In this document: positions 45,877 through 54,389 of the stretch, piece by piece | Numbering within the stretch: the first letter of the stretch is position 1 | Layout: each line of letters starts with the position of its first letter | Assembly (NCBI RefSeq): GCF_014803385.1 | Contig: NZ_JACYFC010000007.1 | Location: 1 to 64,000, forward strand | From: Marinomonas colpomeniae | GTDB taxonomy: Bacteria; Pseudomonadota; Gammaproteobacteria; Pseudomonadales; Marinomonadaceae | Direction: 5' to 3' | DNA length: 64,000 nt | The notes under the pieces: generated by a model | The model's database searches: none | The model's input: only the letters and a program-made list of their open reading frames with translations | What the model was told of the DNA's origin: nothing | Made by a program: the position numbers and the translations under genes

Positions 45877-47007
45877 CTAACCTTTGACCGTACGCTTTTT
45901 CTTGTCTGGATCATCAAACGGTAAACTATGGGCTATTGCTGATACGTTTAAGCTTCCTTTTACTTCCAACGCTTTGCCTTGTACTGCGTAACCAACATCG
46001 TAACGAGCAATCGCCATGGATTTTTTGGTCAATTGAGAATACATTCCGCCCGTAATAACACCAACTTGCTTGCCGTCAGCCCACAAGGTATCGCCTTCTT
46101 GAGGAGCAAGATCACCTTCTAATAATACGCCAAATATATTGAACCTTTCCTTACCTTTTAGTCTGAAATGTTCGTAGCAACCGCGGAACTCAGTTTTCTC
46201 TTTAGAGACAGTGAAATCTAAACCAAGCTCCCATAAGGTATCCCCAGCAGACTCATCGGCAAATGGGTACATTTCGGAATTATCATATGGAAAAAATAAT
46301 AAGTAGCTTTCAACTCGCAACATGTCTAATGCCGAAAACGCGCAAGGAATAATGCCAAATGATTTGCCTTTCTCAAGTATTGAATCCCAAATCAAACCCG
46401 CATCGCCTGCTTTGCAAAAAATCTCGTAACCACGTTCACCGGTGTAACCAGTACGGGAAATCATTACAGGACAACCAAATAAGCGAGTTTGTAAATGGTG
46501 AAAATAAGGAAGGTCTCGAATCCCCTCTACATGCTCCGCTAAAAAATCAACCGCCAATGGACCTTGGAGAGAAAGGTCGTGTAAATCATCATCAAAAAGA
46601 ACGGCAACTTGACGACCCTCTGAAGCACGAACCAACATTTCATAGCCTATTCCTGTGCCATGAACGACCATAAAAGCATTAGGACCAGTACGGTAGATAA
46701 TACAATCATCTACAAATTTGCCCGCTTCATTTAACATAGAAGCGTAAACTGATTTTCCTGGATACAGCTTAGTAATATCCCGAGTGGTTGCGTATTCAAG
46801 TAAACTTTCAGCATGGGGGCCAACATAGTGAACCTTTTTTAGGCCTGATACGTCCATCAATCCTGCTTGGGTTCGTATCGCTTTATGCGATAAGTTAATA
46901 TCGGAGTCATACGTCCAAGCTGTGCCCATTCCATTCCAATCTTCTAACTTAGAACCTAACGCTTTATGACGATCTGCCAACACTGAAAAACGCCACGAAT
47001 TAGCCAT
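45877..47007 (-). CDS. dmmD: DmmD, GcvT-family folate-dependent methyltransferase
   Basis: 376 residues of the aminomethyltransferase fold: THF-binding region VMISRTGYTGERGYEIFC, SALDMLRVESYLLF and HDLSLQGPLAVDFL. In the dmm operon it is thought to capture formaldehyde released by DmmABC as methylene-tetrahydrofolate. It is not the glycine-cleavage T protein, since no gcvH or gcvP is present, nor an obvious DmdA. First gene of dmmD-A-B-C-gdx, 36 bp before dmmA. A sigma-54-like element lies about 95 bp upstream. Confidence 0.87.
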   Translation of the reverse strand: MANSWRFSVLADRHKALGSKLEDWNGMGTAWTYDSDINLSHKAIRTQAGLMDVSGLKKVHYVGPHAESLLEYATTRDITKLYPGKSVYASMLNEAGKFVDDCIIYRTGPNAFMVVHGTGIGYEMLVRASEGRQVAVLFDDDLHDLSLQGPLAVDFLAEHVEGIRDLPYFHHLQTRLFGCPVMISRTGYTGERGYEIFCKAGDAGLIWDSILEKGKSFGIIPCAFSALDMLRVESYLLFFPYDNSEMYPFADESAGDTLWELGLDFTVSKEKTEFRGCYEHFRLKGKERFNIFGVLLEGDLAPQEGDTLWADGKQVGVITGGMYSQLTKKSMAIARYDVGYAVQGKALEVKGSLNVSAIAHSLPFDDPDKKKRTVKG

Positions 47008-47310
47008 TACAAATTACCTCTATGTTGATTTTCATTTTTCTTCATTCCTCATTAGATAATAATTAAAAATCCTAATAGGAATATTTATTTCCCATGAGTG
47101 AATGCAAAACGTTTGCCAACCTCCTCCTTATAAAAATGGTTTTTTCCTATAAAGAGAGAAGGGATTGAAATCTATGAGTTTTTAAGTGATTCGCGAAAAT
47201 AAGATGAAAATAGAAAGGGAATAAAACACGAGATGAGAAAGCTGATAACGCTCAATTTTTGTGCATTTTCAGCCTTTAAAGTGAGCATTAACAACTTTTT
47301 TATTTAGATA
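47008..47310. other. Promoter interval of the dmm operon
   Basis: 303 bp upstream of dmmD and downstream of the next minus-strand gene. It contains the sigma-54-like/palindromic element at 47103-47118 and long A/T-rich, purine-rich stretches. No gene and no clear terminator for the upstream gene is visible. Confidence 0.5.
47103..47118 (-). promoter_or_regulatory. Sigma-54-like promoter element upstream of dmmD
   Basis: On the minus strand TGGCAAACGTTTTGCA matches TGGCAC-N5-TTGCA with the diagnostic GG and GC exactly 10 bases apart. It would start transcription about 85 nt before the dmmD ATG. The same bases form a palindrome (GCAAA-ACG-TTTGC on the plus strand), so a repressor site is the alternative. 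Confidence 0.45.
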
Positions 47311-48321
47311 TTACTTAGGTTGCTGATAAAGCCAAGCGTACTTTTTGGCCGAAAGCATGGTGATGCCGCGAGCTAATAGTGCAATTACCACAATACCAAA
47401 AACAAGCCTTAGCCATAAAATCGTAAATAGATCCGCTCCAAGCAATAACATCAGCAAGGTATCTTCAATCAAGCTATGAGACAGACCTAAAAATGCCATA
47501 GTTAAGAATATATCTTTGTTATCAATGTGGCCTGTTTTTGACTCACGAATCAAGATGCTGCCACCAAATGACAAGCCTAGCGTAAGCCCTATTACAATAA
47601 TATTTGATGCCTTCGCACCAATTCCAAGCAAGCGTAGTAAAGGAGACAATAAAATATGAATGATTTTTTCAATACCAAGATAATTCAAGATGCGAATAAT
47701 CAGCGTTAATACAGCGATAATAACCAATGCAGCGACAAATGTTTGACCCTGCATCAGTAGCCAACTTGTCCAGTCCGATTCATTACTTTCTGGCTTCCAC
47801 AAACTACTAATGGGTGTTTGCAAGACATCAAGCGTACTGTAGCTATGGTGCAAGATAAAACCAAATAGCATTGCGCCACCAATACGTAGAACTAAAGTAA
47901 ACCTAAGTTTTGCACCTACTGCCTTTGCTATCGCCGCCTCTATAGGTAAGCCATGAGAAACAAGCATCATAGAGGACAACACACTAACTTGTGCGATAGT
48001 CAGCTGCTCAGCTCCACCCAATTGATAAAAAATAGCCATTCCAGCATATAAGTTACTGCTCATTGCAGTCACCCAAACTAGGCCCATTTCTCCTGGTAAC
48101 CCGAACCAAACCATAATAGGGCTAATGGCTTTACCTAAAATACTTATCCAGCCCAATAACTCGATGACCCTTACTACCAACAAAATTGGCACCATGATTT
48201 TTACCAAGCCCCAAAATATACGCCAGACATCAAGTACCCAACGCCCAGCCGCATTCTTCTCAAATTGATAGGAAAAGGCGCTTAAACTGGGGTTAATCTT
48301 ATTAGAAAGGTAACGAATCAT
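47311..48321 (-). CDS. Nucleoside-recognition (Gate) domain membrane protein
   Basis: 336 residues with about eight membrane helices and two similar halves of the SpmA/SpmB/Gate type (VWFGLPGEMGLVWVTAMSSN; IGLTLGLSFGGSILIRES). Probably a transporter; substrate unknown. Divergent from an Lrp-type regulator with a 130-bp shared promoter region, which suggests that the regulator controls it and that the substrate may be an amino acid or related compound. It is on the same strand as dmmD but 300 bp away, so it could also be read through into the island. Confidence 0.78.
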   Translation of the reverse strand: MIRYLSNKINPSLSAFSYQFEKNAAGRWVLDVWRIFWGLVKIMVPILLVVRVIELLGWISILGKAISPIMVWFGLPGEMGLVWVTAMSSNLYAGMAIFYQLGGAEQLTIAQVSVLSSMMLVSHGLPIEAAIAKAVGAKLRFTLVLRIGGAMLFGFILHHSYSTLDVLQTPISSLWKPESNESDWTSWLLMQGQTFVAALVIIAVLTLIIRILNYLGIEKIIHILLSPLLRLLGIGAKASNIIVIGLTLGLSFGGSILIRESKTGHIDNKDIFLTMAFLGLSHSLIEDTLLMLLLGADLFTILWLRLVFGIVVIALLARGITMLSAKKYAWLYQQPK

Positions 48322-48451
48322 CTGGTTTGCCTGTAAATAATAAAGTAAATAGAGAAATGCAAGATTAGCAAAATGAAAAATAATTAATGCTTTTTATCTA
48401 TCATTTAAGAAACTATAATTTTTTATATTTTAAAAATGAGAAATATAATTA

Positions 48452-48922
48452 ATGAAACTACATCAAATGGACATTCGTATCCTAAAAGAGCTCCAGCAGG
48501 ATGCCGCCCAGACCAATTTAGCGTTAGCCGAAAAAGTCGGTTTATCTGCTCCTGCGTGCTTAAAACGGGTACACAAACTAAAAGCAGAAGGCATTATCGA
48601 GCGAATCGTAGCGATTGTATCGCCTAATGCTGTTGATCGACGCCTCAACATGGTGGTGGAAATTGAAATGACGACAGATGACCTTGTAGTGGCGAACCAG
48701 TTCATTGAAGCTGTTAATCAATCACCTGAAGTAAAGCAGTGTTATAAGGTCACTGGTGAAGTTGATTTTGTATTGATTGTAAATGTAACCGATATTTTTG
48801 AGTATGAAAAATTTTGTCAGCGAGTTATCTATGCTCATAAAGGCATGAAAAAATTCACTACACTAATTAGTTTACGTTGTACAAAATTCGATCTTTCACA
48901 AGGTGGTTTGTCCTCTATTTAA
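48452..48922 (+). CDS. Lrp/AsnC-family transcriptional regulator
   Basis: 156 residues: AsnC-type helix-turn-helix at the N-terminus (MDIRILKELQQDAAQTNLAL, SAPACLKRVHKLKAEGIIER) and a RAM ligand domain (about 65-145; CYKVTGEVDFVLIVNV). Length is typical of local rather than global Lrp proteins. It is divergent from the Gate-domain membrane protein. Such proteins often bind amino acids and act on neighbouring transport or catabolic genes; it is also a candidate, untested, for the inverted repeats shared by dadA and the pxp operon. Confidence 0.92.
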   Translation: MKLHQMDIRILKELQQDAAQTNLALAEKVGLSAPACLKRVHKLKAEGIIERIVAIVSPNAVDRRLNMVVEIEMTTDDLVVANQFIEAVNQSPEVKQCYKVTGEVDFVLIVNVTDIFEYEKFCQRVIYAHKGMKKFTTLISLRCTKFDLSQGGLSSI

Positions 48923-49003
48923 TTACATTTCATTTTGAACTAAATATCTAAAAAATTAACTAAACAGAACAGCATAATCACGATAAAAAGGCAGTAAATC
49001 AAC

Positions 49004-49813
49004 ATGGTTGAAGACAGTACTTTACGATTAAGTATTTTTATAGGCGTTTTAGTCTTAATGATGGTGCTAGAAGCTTTATTTCCTCAGCGCGAACGCCAGC
49101 AGAAACGCCAAGACCGCTGGTCGACTAATTTATTATTGGTGGTAATAAATGCTTTTTCTTTAAAACTCTTGGGACCAATAACTGCGCTTGTCGCGGCTGA
49201 CTATGCTTTAGAACATAGTTGGGGATTATTAACTTATTTACCAATAAATGTCCCGCTTTATATACAAATTATACTTGGCGTTGTATTACTGGATTTCGCA
49301 GTTTACGCGCAGCATATTGCTTCACATAAAATTCCGTTTTTCTGGCGATTCCATAAAGTTCATCATGTAGACAGAGATATAGATGTCACAACAGGTATTC
49401 GCTTTCATCCATTAGAGTCCATAATGTCGATGATCTATAAATGTATCATTATTTTATTACTAGGACCTGCTACGGCTGCAGTTGTAGTCTTTGAGATTGT
49501 ACTAAACGCATCAGCAATGTTTAATCATGCAAATTTTCGCCTGCCTAAAAAAATAGATTCGATACTGAGATTGGTGATTGTTACACCCGACGTTCATCGA
49601 ATCCATCACTCTATTATTCCAAAAGAAACCGACAGTAACTATGGTTTCTTTCTTTCTATATGGGATCGTTTATGCAGAACTTATATTGCACAACCAAAAG
49701 AAAACCATCAAGGAATGACGATTGGCTTAAGAAATTACCAAACGGCTCAACCGTCATTTTTAATCTGGTGTTTAACCTTGCCGTTTAAGAAGAAATTAAA
49801 AAAAACTGAGTGA
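49004..49813 (+). CDS. Fatty acid hydroxylase / sterol desaturase family protein
   Basis: 269-residue membrane protein with three or four helices and the di-iron histidine clusters of the superfamily: H104xxxH108, H117xxHH121 and H198xxHH202 (AQHIASH, FHKVHH, VHRIHH). It should hydroxylate or desaturate a lipid-like substrate in the inner membrane; the substrate cannot be told from sequence. It follows the Lrp gene on the same strand with an 81-bp gap and is convergent with lgt. Confidence 0.88.
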   Translation: MVEDSTLRLSIFIGVLVLMMVLEALFPQRERQQKRQDRWSTNLLLVVINAFSLKLLGPITALVAADYALEHSWGLLTYLPINVPLYIQIILGVVLLDFAVYAQHIASHKIPFFWRFHKVHHVDRDIDVTTGIRFHPLESIMSMIYKCIIILLLGPATAAVVVFEIVLNASAMFNHANFRLPKKIDSILRLVIVTPDVHRIHHSIIPKETDSNYGFFLSIWDRLCRTYIAQPKENHQGMTIGLRNYQTAQPSFLIWCLTLPFKKKLKKTE

Positions 49814-49833
49814 CGATGTCAATTTAAGAAAGT

Positions 49834-50631
49834 TTAATTTTTCGGAAAGACTTTTATTTTAAAGCCAAAGATAACCAACCCAGCTCCGATGATAACCATA
49901 GGTAAAGACAGGATCTGACCTTGAGTCACCCAGTTAAAAGCAAGGTAGCCGATCTGTGCATCAGGTTGTCGAACAAACTCAACTAAGATTCTAAAGATGC
50001 CATAACAAAGTAAAAACAGGCCAGAAACGCAATAGCGCGGTTTAGATTTTTTCGAGAAGAACCATAATATGCCAAATAACACGACGCCTTCTAGTGCAAA
50101 TTGATACAACTGAGAAGGATGGCGAGCAAGTTGTTCAGGGTCATTAGGAAATACCATAGCCCAAGATACGTCAGTTGGTTTACCCCACAATTCACTTCCT
50201 ATGAAATTACCTAAACGGCCAGCACCTAAACCAATAGGAATAAAAGGCGCGAGGAAATCAGTCACATCAACAAGGTGTTTGTTGTAGCGGCGAGAAAAGA
50301 AGAACATGGCTGCGATAACACCTAATAACCCACCATGGAAAGACATACCTCCTTCCCAGATACGCACAATTGTTAACGGATCATCAACGAATGCTGGAAA
50401 TTGATAAAACAAAATATAGCCAATACGCCCACCAAATATAACTCCCATCGCACCATAGAAAATAGCATCACTCACCATTTCCGATGTCCAAAGCCCATTT
50501 GAATGCTTCGCTCGATACATACCTAATAAATAAGCACTGGCAAAACCTATCAGATACATAATACCGTACCAATGCACGGAAATTGGCCCTATAGATACGG
50601 CAATAGGATCAATTGCTGGATATGAAATCAT
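49834..50631 (-). CDS. lgt: Prolipoprotein diacylglyceryl transferase
   Basis: Adds diacylglycerol to the lipobox cysteine of prelipoproteins at the inner membrane. The 265-residue protein has seven predicted membrane helices and the signature GAGRLGNFIGSELWGKPT, with the GGMSFHGGLLG loop and HPSQLYQFALEG. Length and motifs are standard. It is 27 bp downstream of ptsP, the common order rppH-ptsP-lgt in gammaproteobacteria. Confidence 0.96.
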   Translation of the reverse strand: MISYPAIDPIAVSIGPISVHWYGIMYLIGFASAYLLGMYRAKHSNGLWTSEMVSDAIFYGAMGVIFGGRIGYILFYQFPAFVDDPLTIVRIWEGGMSFHGGLLGVIAAMFFFSRRYNKHLVDVTDFLAPFIPIGLGAGRLGNFIGSELWGKPTDVSWAMVFPNDPEQLARHPSQLYQFALEGVVLFGILWFFSKKSKPRYCVSGLFLLCYGIFRILVEFVRQPDAQIGYLAFNWVTQGQILSLPMVIIGAGLVIFGFKIKVFPKN

Positions 50632-50658
50632 AATTGAAAAGTAAACCTCGAATAGGAG

Positions 50659-52944
50659 TTAATTAACGTTTGTTTTGGCAGGTCGAATCAAGCGTTCGAT
50701 ATTTGCGTGGCGCATAAGCCGAGTCATTGTTTGTGTGACCGCTTCTGCATGAGGTAGTTTCATGACTTCATCAAGCATATGCTTTGCTTGTGTCATTGAG
50801 ATGTTTCGAATAACCGCTTTTACTTTGGGCAAACTGGTTGAGCTCATAGACAATACATCGTATCCCATTGCCATTAACAAAATAGCGCCCATTGGATCAC
50901 CCGCCATTTCGCCACAAACACTGAGGCCGACACCTTCGTCTTTTACCTGATCAACAATACTTAATAACGCTCGTAAAACAGCAGGGTGGAAACAGTTGTA
51001 TAAATCAGCAACACGAGGGTTATTTCGATCTACTGCAAGTAAATATTGAGTGAGATCATTACTACCAACCGATAAAAAATCGACTAACGAAGCCAGTTCT
51101 TTGGCCTGATATACAGCCGCTGGTACTTCTATCATCACACCAACTCTAGGCATTTTAACGTTATACCCTTCTTCTTTTACTTCTGCATAACCTCGACGAA
51201 TGAGCGCTAAGGCCTCTTCTACTTCAGCTACGTTTGAGATCATCGGTAACATGATTTTTAAATTGTGAAGATCAGCACTGGCTTTGATCATGGCTCGAAT
51301 TTGCGCCATGAAGATTTCTAAATGATCGAGAGTGACTCGAATACCGCGCCAGCCCAAAAAAGGGTTCGCTTCATTAATAGGGAAATAAGGCAGAGATTTA
51401 TCACCACCAATATCAAGAGTACGCACAGTAACAGGTGCTGGTGCAAAACCCTCTAACTGCAGGCGATAGATCTTGACTTGTTCTGCTTCCGTTGGGAAAC
51501 GATCTCGTACCATGAAAGGCACTTCAGTACGATAAAGACCAATACCTTCAGCACCACGATCCAAGGAACGTGCAATGTCGGCTGATAATCCAGTATTTAC
51601 GTATAGGGACAAACGATGAGCGTCCAACGTTTCACATGGCAGATCTTTAAGCGCTTCATACTCTTCTTCAAGAAGACGCTCTTCATCAACAATTTGCTGA
51701 TAATTTTCAGTTAACGCTTCAGAAGGGTGTGAAAAGATTTTTCCTGAATAGCCATCGACAATCAGGTTTACTTTGTCTAATTGCGCGTACGGTAAATCTA
51801 ACGCGCCCATGACAGTCGGTATACCCATTGCCCGCGCCAGAATAGCGACATGGGAGTTGCCTGAGCCCATAACGGAAACAAGGCCTTTAATTTTATCAAT
51901 TGGGATTTCTCCCAACATAGACGCAGTTAGTTCTTCACCTACTATGATCGAAGGTTCACTAAACCGCTCTACTAAATTAGGCGCTTTTTCTTGAAGATGC
52001 GACAAGATACGACGACCTAGATCACGAAGATCAGAGGCGCGCTCACGTAAATAAGGGTCATCCATACGATCAAATTGAGCGATATGAGCCTTAATAACTT
52101 GTCGTAATGCACCTTGGGCCCAATTACCTGCTTTAATTTTTTTAACAACTTCACCAGCAATGGAGTTGTCATCCAAAATTTTAAGATAAACATCAAACAA
52201 AGCTTTTTCATCATCAGATAGATGTTTACTAATGCGATTACTTGCTTTACGAATATCTTGTCTTACCGCATCTAATGCTTGGTAAAAGTCTTCAATTTCT
52301 TGATCAAAATCGGTAGTGGTACGATCAGGAATAACATCTAAGTCTGCAGGAGGAAATACAACAACACCACGACCAATAGCGACACCAGAGCTACCAGGTA
52401 CACCTTTATAGCGAAAATCAGACCCAACAGGATCAGCATTAGGGCTTAAACTAGCAATAGCCCCTGTGGCTTCTGCGTGAGCAATAACACCAGCAAGCTG
52501 TGCAGATAAGGTAATAAGAAAAGCTTCTTCCCCTTCATCAAAACGGCGTTTGTCTTCATGCTGGACAACAAGCACACCCAAAACTTGACGATGATGAATG
52601 ATAGGAACACCAAGAAAAGAACGATAACGTTCTTCCCCTGTACCACTTAAATAATGAAACGAAGGGTGAATATGAGCATCTTCAAGGTTAACAGGTTCAG
52701 CTCTTCGACCAACTAAACTCACTAAGCCTTCATCTGATTTTAAGCTCACACTGCCAGCCATTTCAGCATTCAAACCGCGTGTTGCCATCAATATATATTC
52801 TGAAGTATTGCTGTCTACTAAGTAAATTGAACACACTTCTGCACGCATAGACCGTCGAACACGACGGACAATAATATCCAGTGCAGCAGGTAACGACTCT
52901 GCAGCCGTCACCTCTTGTGTAATACGTCTTAGCAAACTTAGCAT
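50659..52944 (-). CDS. ptsP: Phosphoenolpyruvate-protein phosphotransferase PtsP (EI-Ntr)
   Basis: First enzyme of the nitrogen PTS. 761 residues: N-terminal GAF domain (about 15-160; AEVCSIYLVDSNTSEYILMA), then an enzyme I domain with the phospho-histidine in SVMGSGNSHVAILARAMGIP, and a C-terminal PEP-binding barrel (SVGSNDLTQYLLAVDRNNP, CGEMAGDPMGAILLM). It is read after rppH with a 37-bp gap. It links PEP and nitrogen status; the GAF domain senses glutamine in E. coli, which would be relevant to amine catabolism, but this is not shown here. Confidence 0.97.
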   Translation of the reverse strand: MLSLLRRITQEVTAAESLPAALDIIVRRVRRSMRAEVCSIYLVDSNTSEYILMATRGLNAEMAGSVSLKSDEGLVSLVGRRAEPVNLEDAHIHPSFHYLSGTGEERYRSFLGVPIIHHRQVLGVLVVQHEDKRRFDEGEEAFLITLSAQLAGVIAHAEATGAIASLSPNADPVGSDFRYKGVPGSSGVAIGRGVVVFPPADLDVIPDRTTTDFDQEIEDFYQALDAVRQDIRKASNRISKHLSDDEKALFDVYLKILDDNSIAGEVVKKIKAGNWAQGALRQVIKAHIAQFDRMDDPYLRERASDLRDLGRRILSHLQEKAPNLVERFSEPSIIVGEELTASMLGEIPIDKIKGLVSVMGSGNSHVAILARAMGIPTVMGALDLPYAQLDKVNLIVDGYSGKIFSHPSEALTENYQQIVDEERLLEEEYEALKDLPCETLDAHRLSLYVNTGLSADIARSLDRGAEGIGLYRTEVPFMVRDRFPTEAEQVKIYRLQLEGFAPAPVTVRTLDIGGDKSLPYFPINEANPFLGWRGIRVTLDHLEIFMAQIRAMIKASADLHNLKIMLPMISNVAEVEEALALIRRGYAEVKEEGYNVKMPRVGVMIEVPAAVYQAKELASLVDFLSVGSNDLTQYLLAVDRNNPRVADLYNCFHPAVLRALLSIVDQVKDEGVGLSVCGEMAGDPMGAILLMAMGYDVLSMSSTSLPKVKAVIRNISMTQAKHMLDEVMKLPHAEAVTQTMTRLMRHANIERLIRPAKTNVN

Positions 52945-52981
52945 AGATCTCCTATCGTTCTATTCGATATAACCAACACAA

Positions 52982-53485
52982 TCAATCCGTTGATTTCACC
53001 ATTTTTTCTAATCGTTTATGAGCGTTAGGTATGAGCTCTTTTAACGCTCTACGATAAACGTCTTTTTTAAACGCGACAACTTGCCCAAGTGGGTACCAAT
53101 AACTCACCCAACGCCAACCATCAAATTCAGGACATTCAGTTCCATCTACGCACACAGAAGCATCAGGACAACGAATAGACAAAAGAAACCACTTTTGCTT
53201 TTGTCCAATACACAAAGGCTTACTATTGTGTCTTAACATGCGCTTAGGAAGACGATAACGCAGCCAACCGCGAGTTTTTCCGATAATTTCAACCTGATCT
53301 GGATCTAGTCCTACTTCTTCTTTAAGTTCTCGAAATAGTGCGTCTTCAGGTGTTTCGTCGGGTTTGATACCACCTTGGGGGAATTGCCATGCGTTTTGTC
53401 CTACACGTCTCGCCCAAAGAAGTTGGCCACGCTCGTTCATCAATATGATGCCCACATTCGGTCTGTATCCGTCTGCATCAATCAC
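52982..53485 (-). CDS. rppH: RNA pyrophosphohydrolase
   Basis: Removes pyrophosphate from the 5' triphosphate end of mRNA, starting decay. The 167-residue protein carries the Nudix box [20 protein letters not shown] followed by VGL, and the family start [20 protein letters not shown]. Length is normal. First gene of rppH-ptsP-lgt on the minus strand. Confidence 0.96.
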   Translation of the reverse strand: MIDADGYRPNVGIILMNERGQLLWARRVGQNAWQFPQGGIKPDETPEDALFRELKEEVGLDPDQVEIIGKTRGWLRYRLPKRMLRHNSKPLCIGQKQKWFLLSIRCPDASVCVDGTECPEFDGWRWVSYWYPLGQVVAFKKDVYRRALKELIPNAHKRLEKMVKSTD

Positions 53486-53620
53486 GAGTCATTACCTTTT
53501 AATATAAGAATAAATTAACCTCATTGTTCCATAATTCCCTCATCCACACAATTAAGAGTGATGTTATTTGTTATCGTCAACGCTATAATTCAGGCACTTT
53601 AGGGCAATTGGGGACAAACA

Positions 53621-54277
53621 GTGACACTCGCAATATTTGATCTAGACGGCACATTGTTAAGCGGTGACAGTGATTATTCTTGGGGACAATTTTTAGTCGA
53701 AAAAGGCTTAGTCGATACTCAGGTTTATCAACAAGCCAACGATAAGTTTTTTGTACAGTATCAGTCTGGCACCTTAGACATTCATGAATATTTGGCTTTC
53801 AGCTTAGCGCCTTTAACTAAGTTCTCCAGTGAACAACTCACCGAGCTTCATGCCACTTTCATGAAGGAAAAAGTACAACCGATGATGCTCGAAAAAGCCG
53901 CTGCATTACTAAAACACCATAAAGATCAGGGGCATTTTTTACTCATGATCACAGCGACAAATCAGTTCGTAACCCAACCAATTAGCGACATTATGGGAAT
54001 GGATCACATTATCGCTCCTATTCCTGAAGTCATAAATGGTCATTACACGGGGAAGATTGTCGGCGTTCCTAGTTTTCAAGAAGGTAAAGTAACTAGACTA
54101 AATGATTGGCTTGCTGAAACAGGCCATTCCATGGAAGGTAGCTACTTCTATAGTGACTCTCGTAATGACTTACCACTATTAGATCTAGTCACTCATCCTG
54201 TCGCTGTAGACGCAGATGTAACACTCACCAAGATTGCTGAAGAGCGTAGTTGGCCACACATTTCTTTACGTGACTAA
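53621..54277 (+). CDS. HAD-family hydrolase (SerB-like, subfamily IB)
   Basis: 218 residues. Motif I is IFDLDGTLLSGDSDYSWGQF, the helical cap follows, motif II is LMITATNQF, and motif III/IV near the C-terminus is YFYSDSRNDLPLLDLV. It resembles the broad TIGR01490-type phosphatases (phosphoserine or histidinol phosphatase-like). The start is GTG with GGGGAC upstream. Divergent from rppH and convergent with rlmI. The substrate is unknown. Confidence 0.88.
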   Translation: MTLAIFDLDGTLLSGDSDYSWGQFLVEKGLVDTQVYQQANDKFFVQYQSGTLDIHEYLAFSLAPLTKFSSEQLTELHATFMKEKVQPMMLEKAAALLKHHKDQGHFLLMITATNQFVTQPISDIMGMDHIIAPIPEVINGHYTGKIVGVPSFQEGKVTRLNDWLAETGHSMEGSYFYSDSRNDLPLLDLVTHPVAVDADVTLTKIAEERSWPHISLRD

Positions 54278-54308
54278 AATAACTTATTCTTTAGATGCTG
54301 ATAGTAAA

Positions 54309-54347
54309 AAAAAAGCGTAACTAGAAATCATCTAGTTACGCTTTTTT
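54309..54347. terminator. Bidirectional terminator
   Basis: 16-bp perfect arms AAAAAAGCGTAACTAG / CTAGTTACGCTTTTTT between the HAD gene and rlmI; flanking A/T tracts suit both strands. Confidence 0.92.
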
Positions 54348-54389
54348 AACAATAAGGCTTTTTATGACATTTTTAAATATGCCGTTTTT

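Noticed and set aside
46359..46673. 104-codon plus-strand frame inside dmmD
   Set aside because: Antisense shadow; the GcvT-family frame on the other strand is clearly the coding one.
45877..47007. Glycine cleavage T protein or DMSP demethylase DmdA
   Set aside because: No gcvH/gcvP nearby and the gene is tightly linked to dmmA, dmmB and dmmC, so DmmD is the better call.
48421..48452. Third copy of the dadA/pxp inverted repeat upstream of the Lrp-type gene
   Set aside because: Only loose A/T-rich similarity (TTTTTATATTTT, GAAATATAATT); no perfect arm pair.
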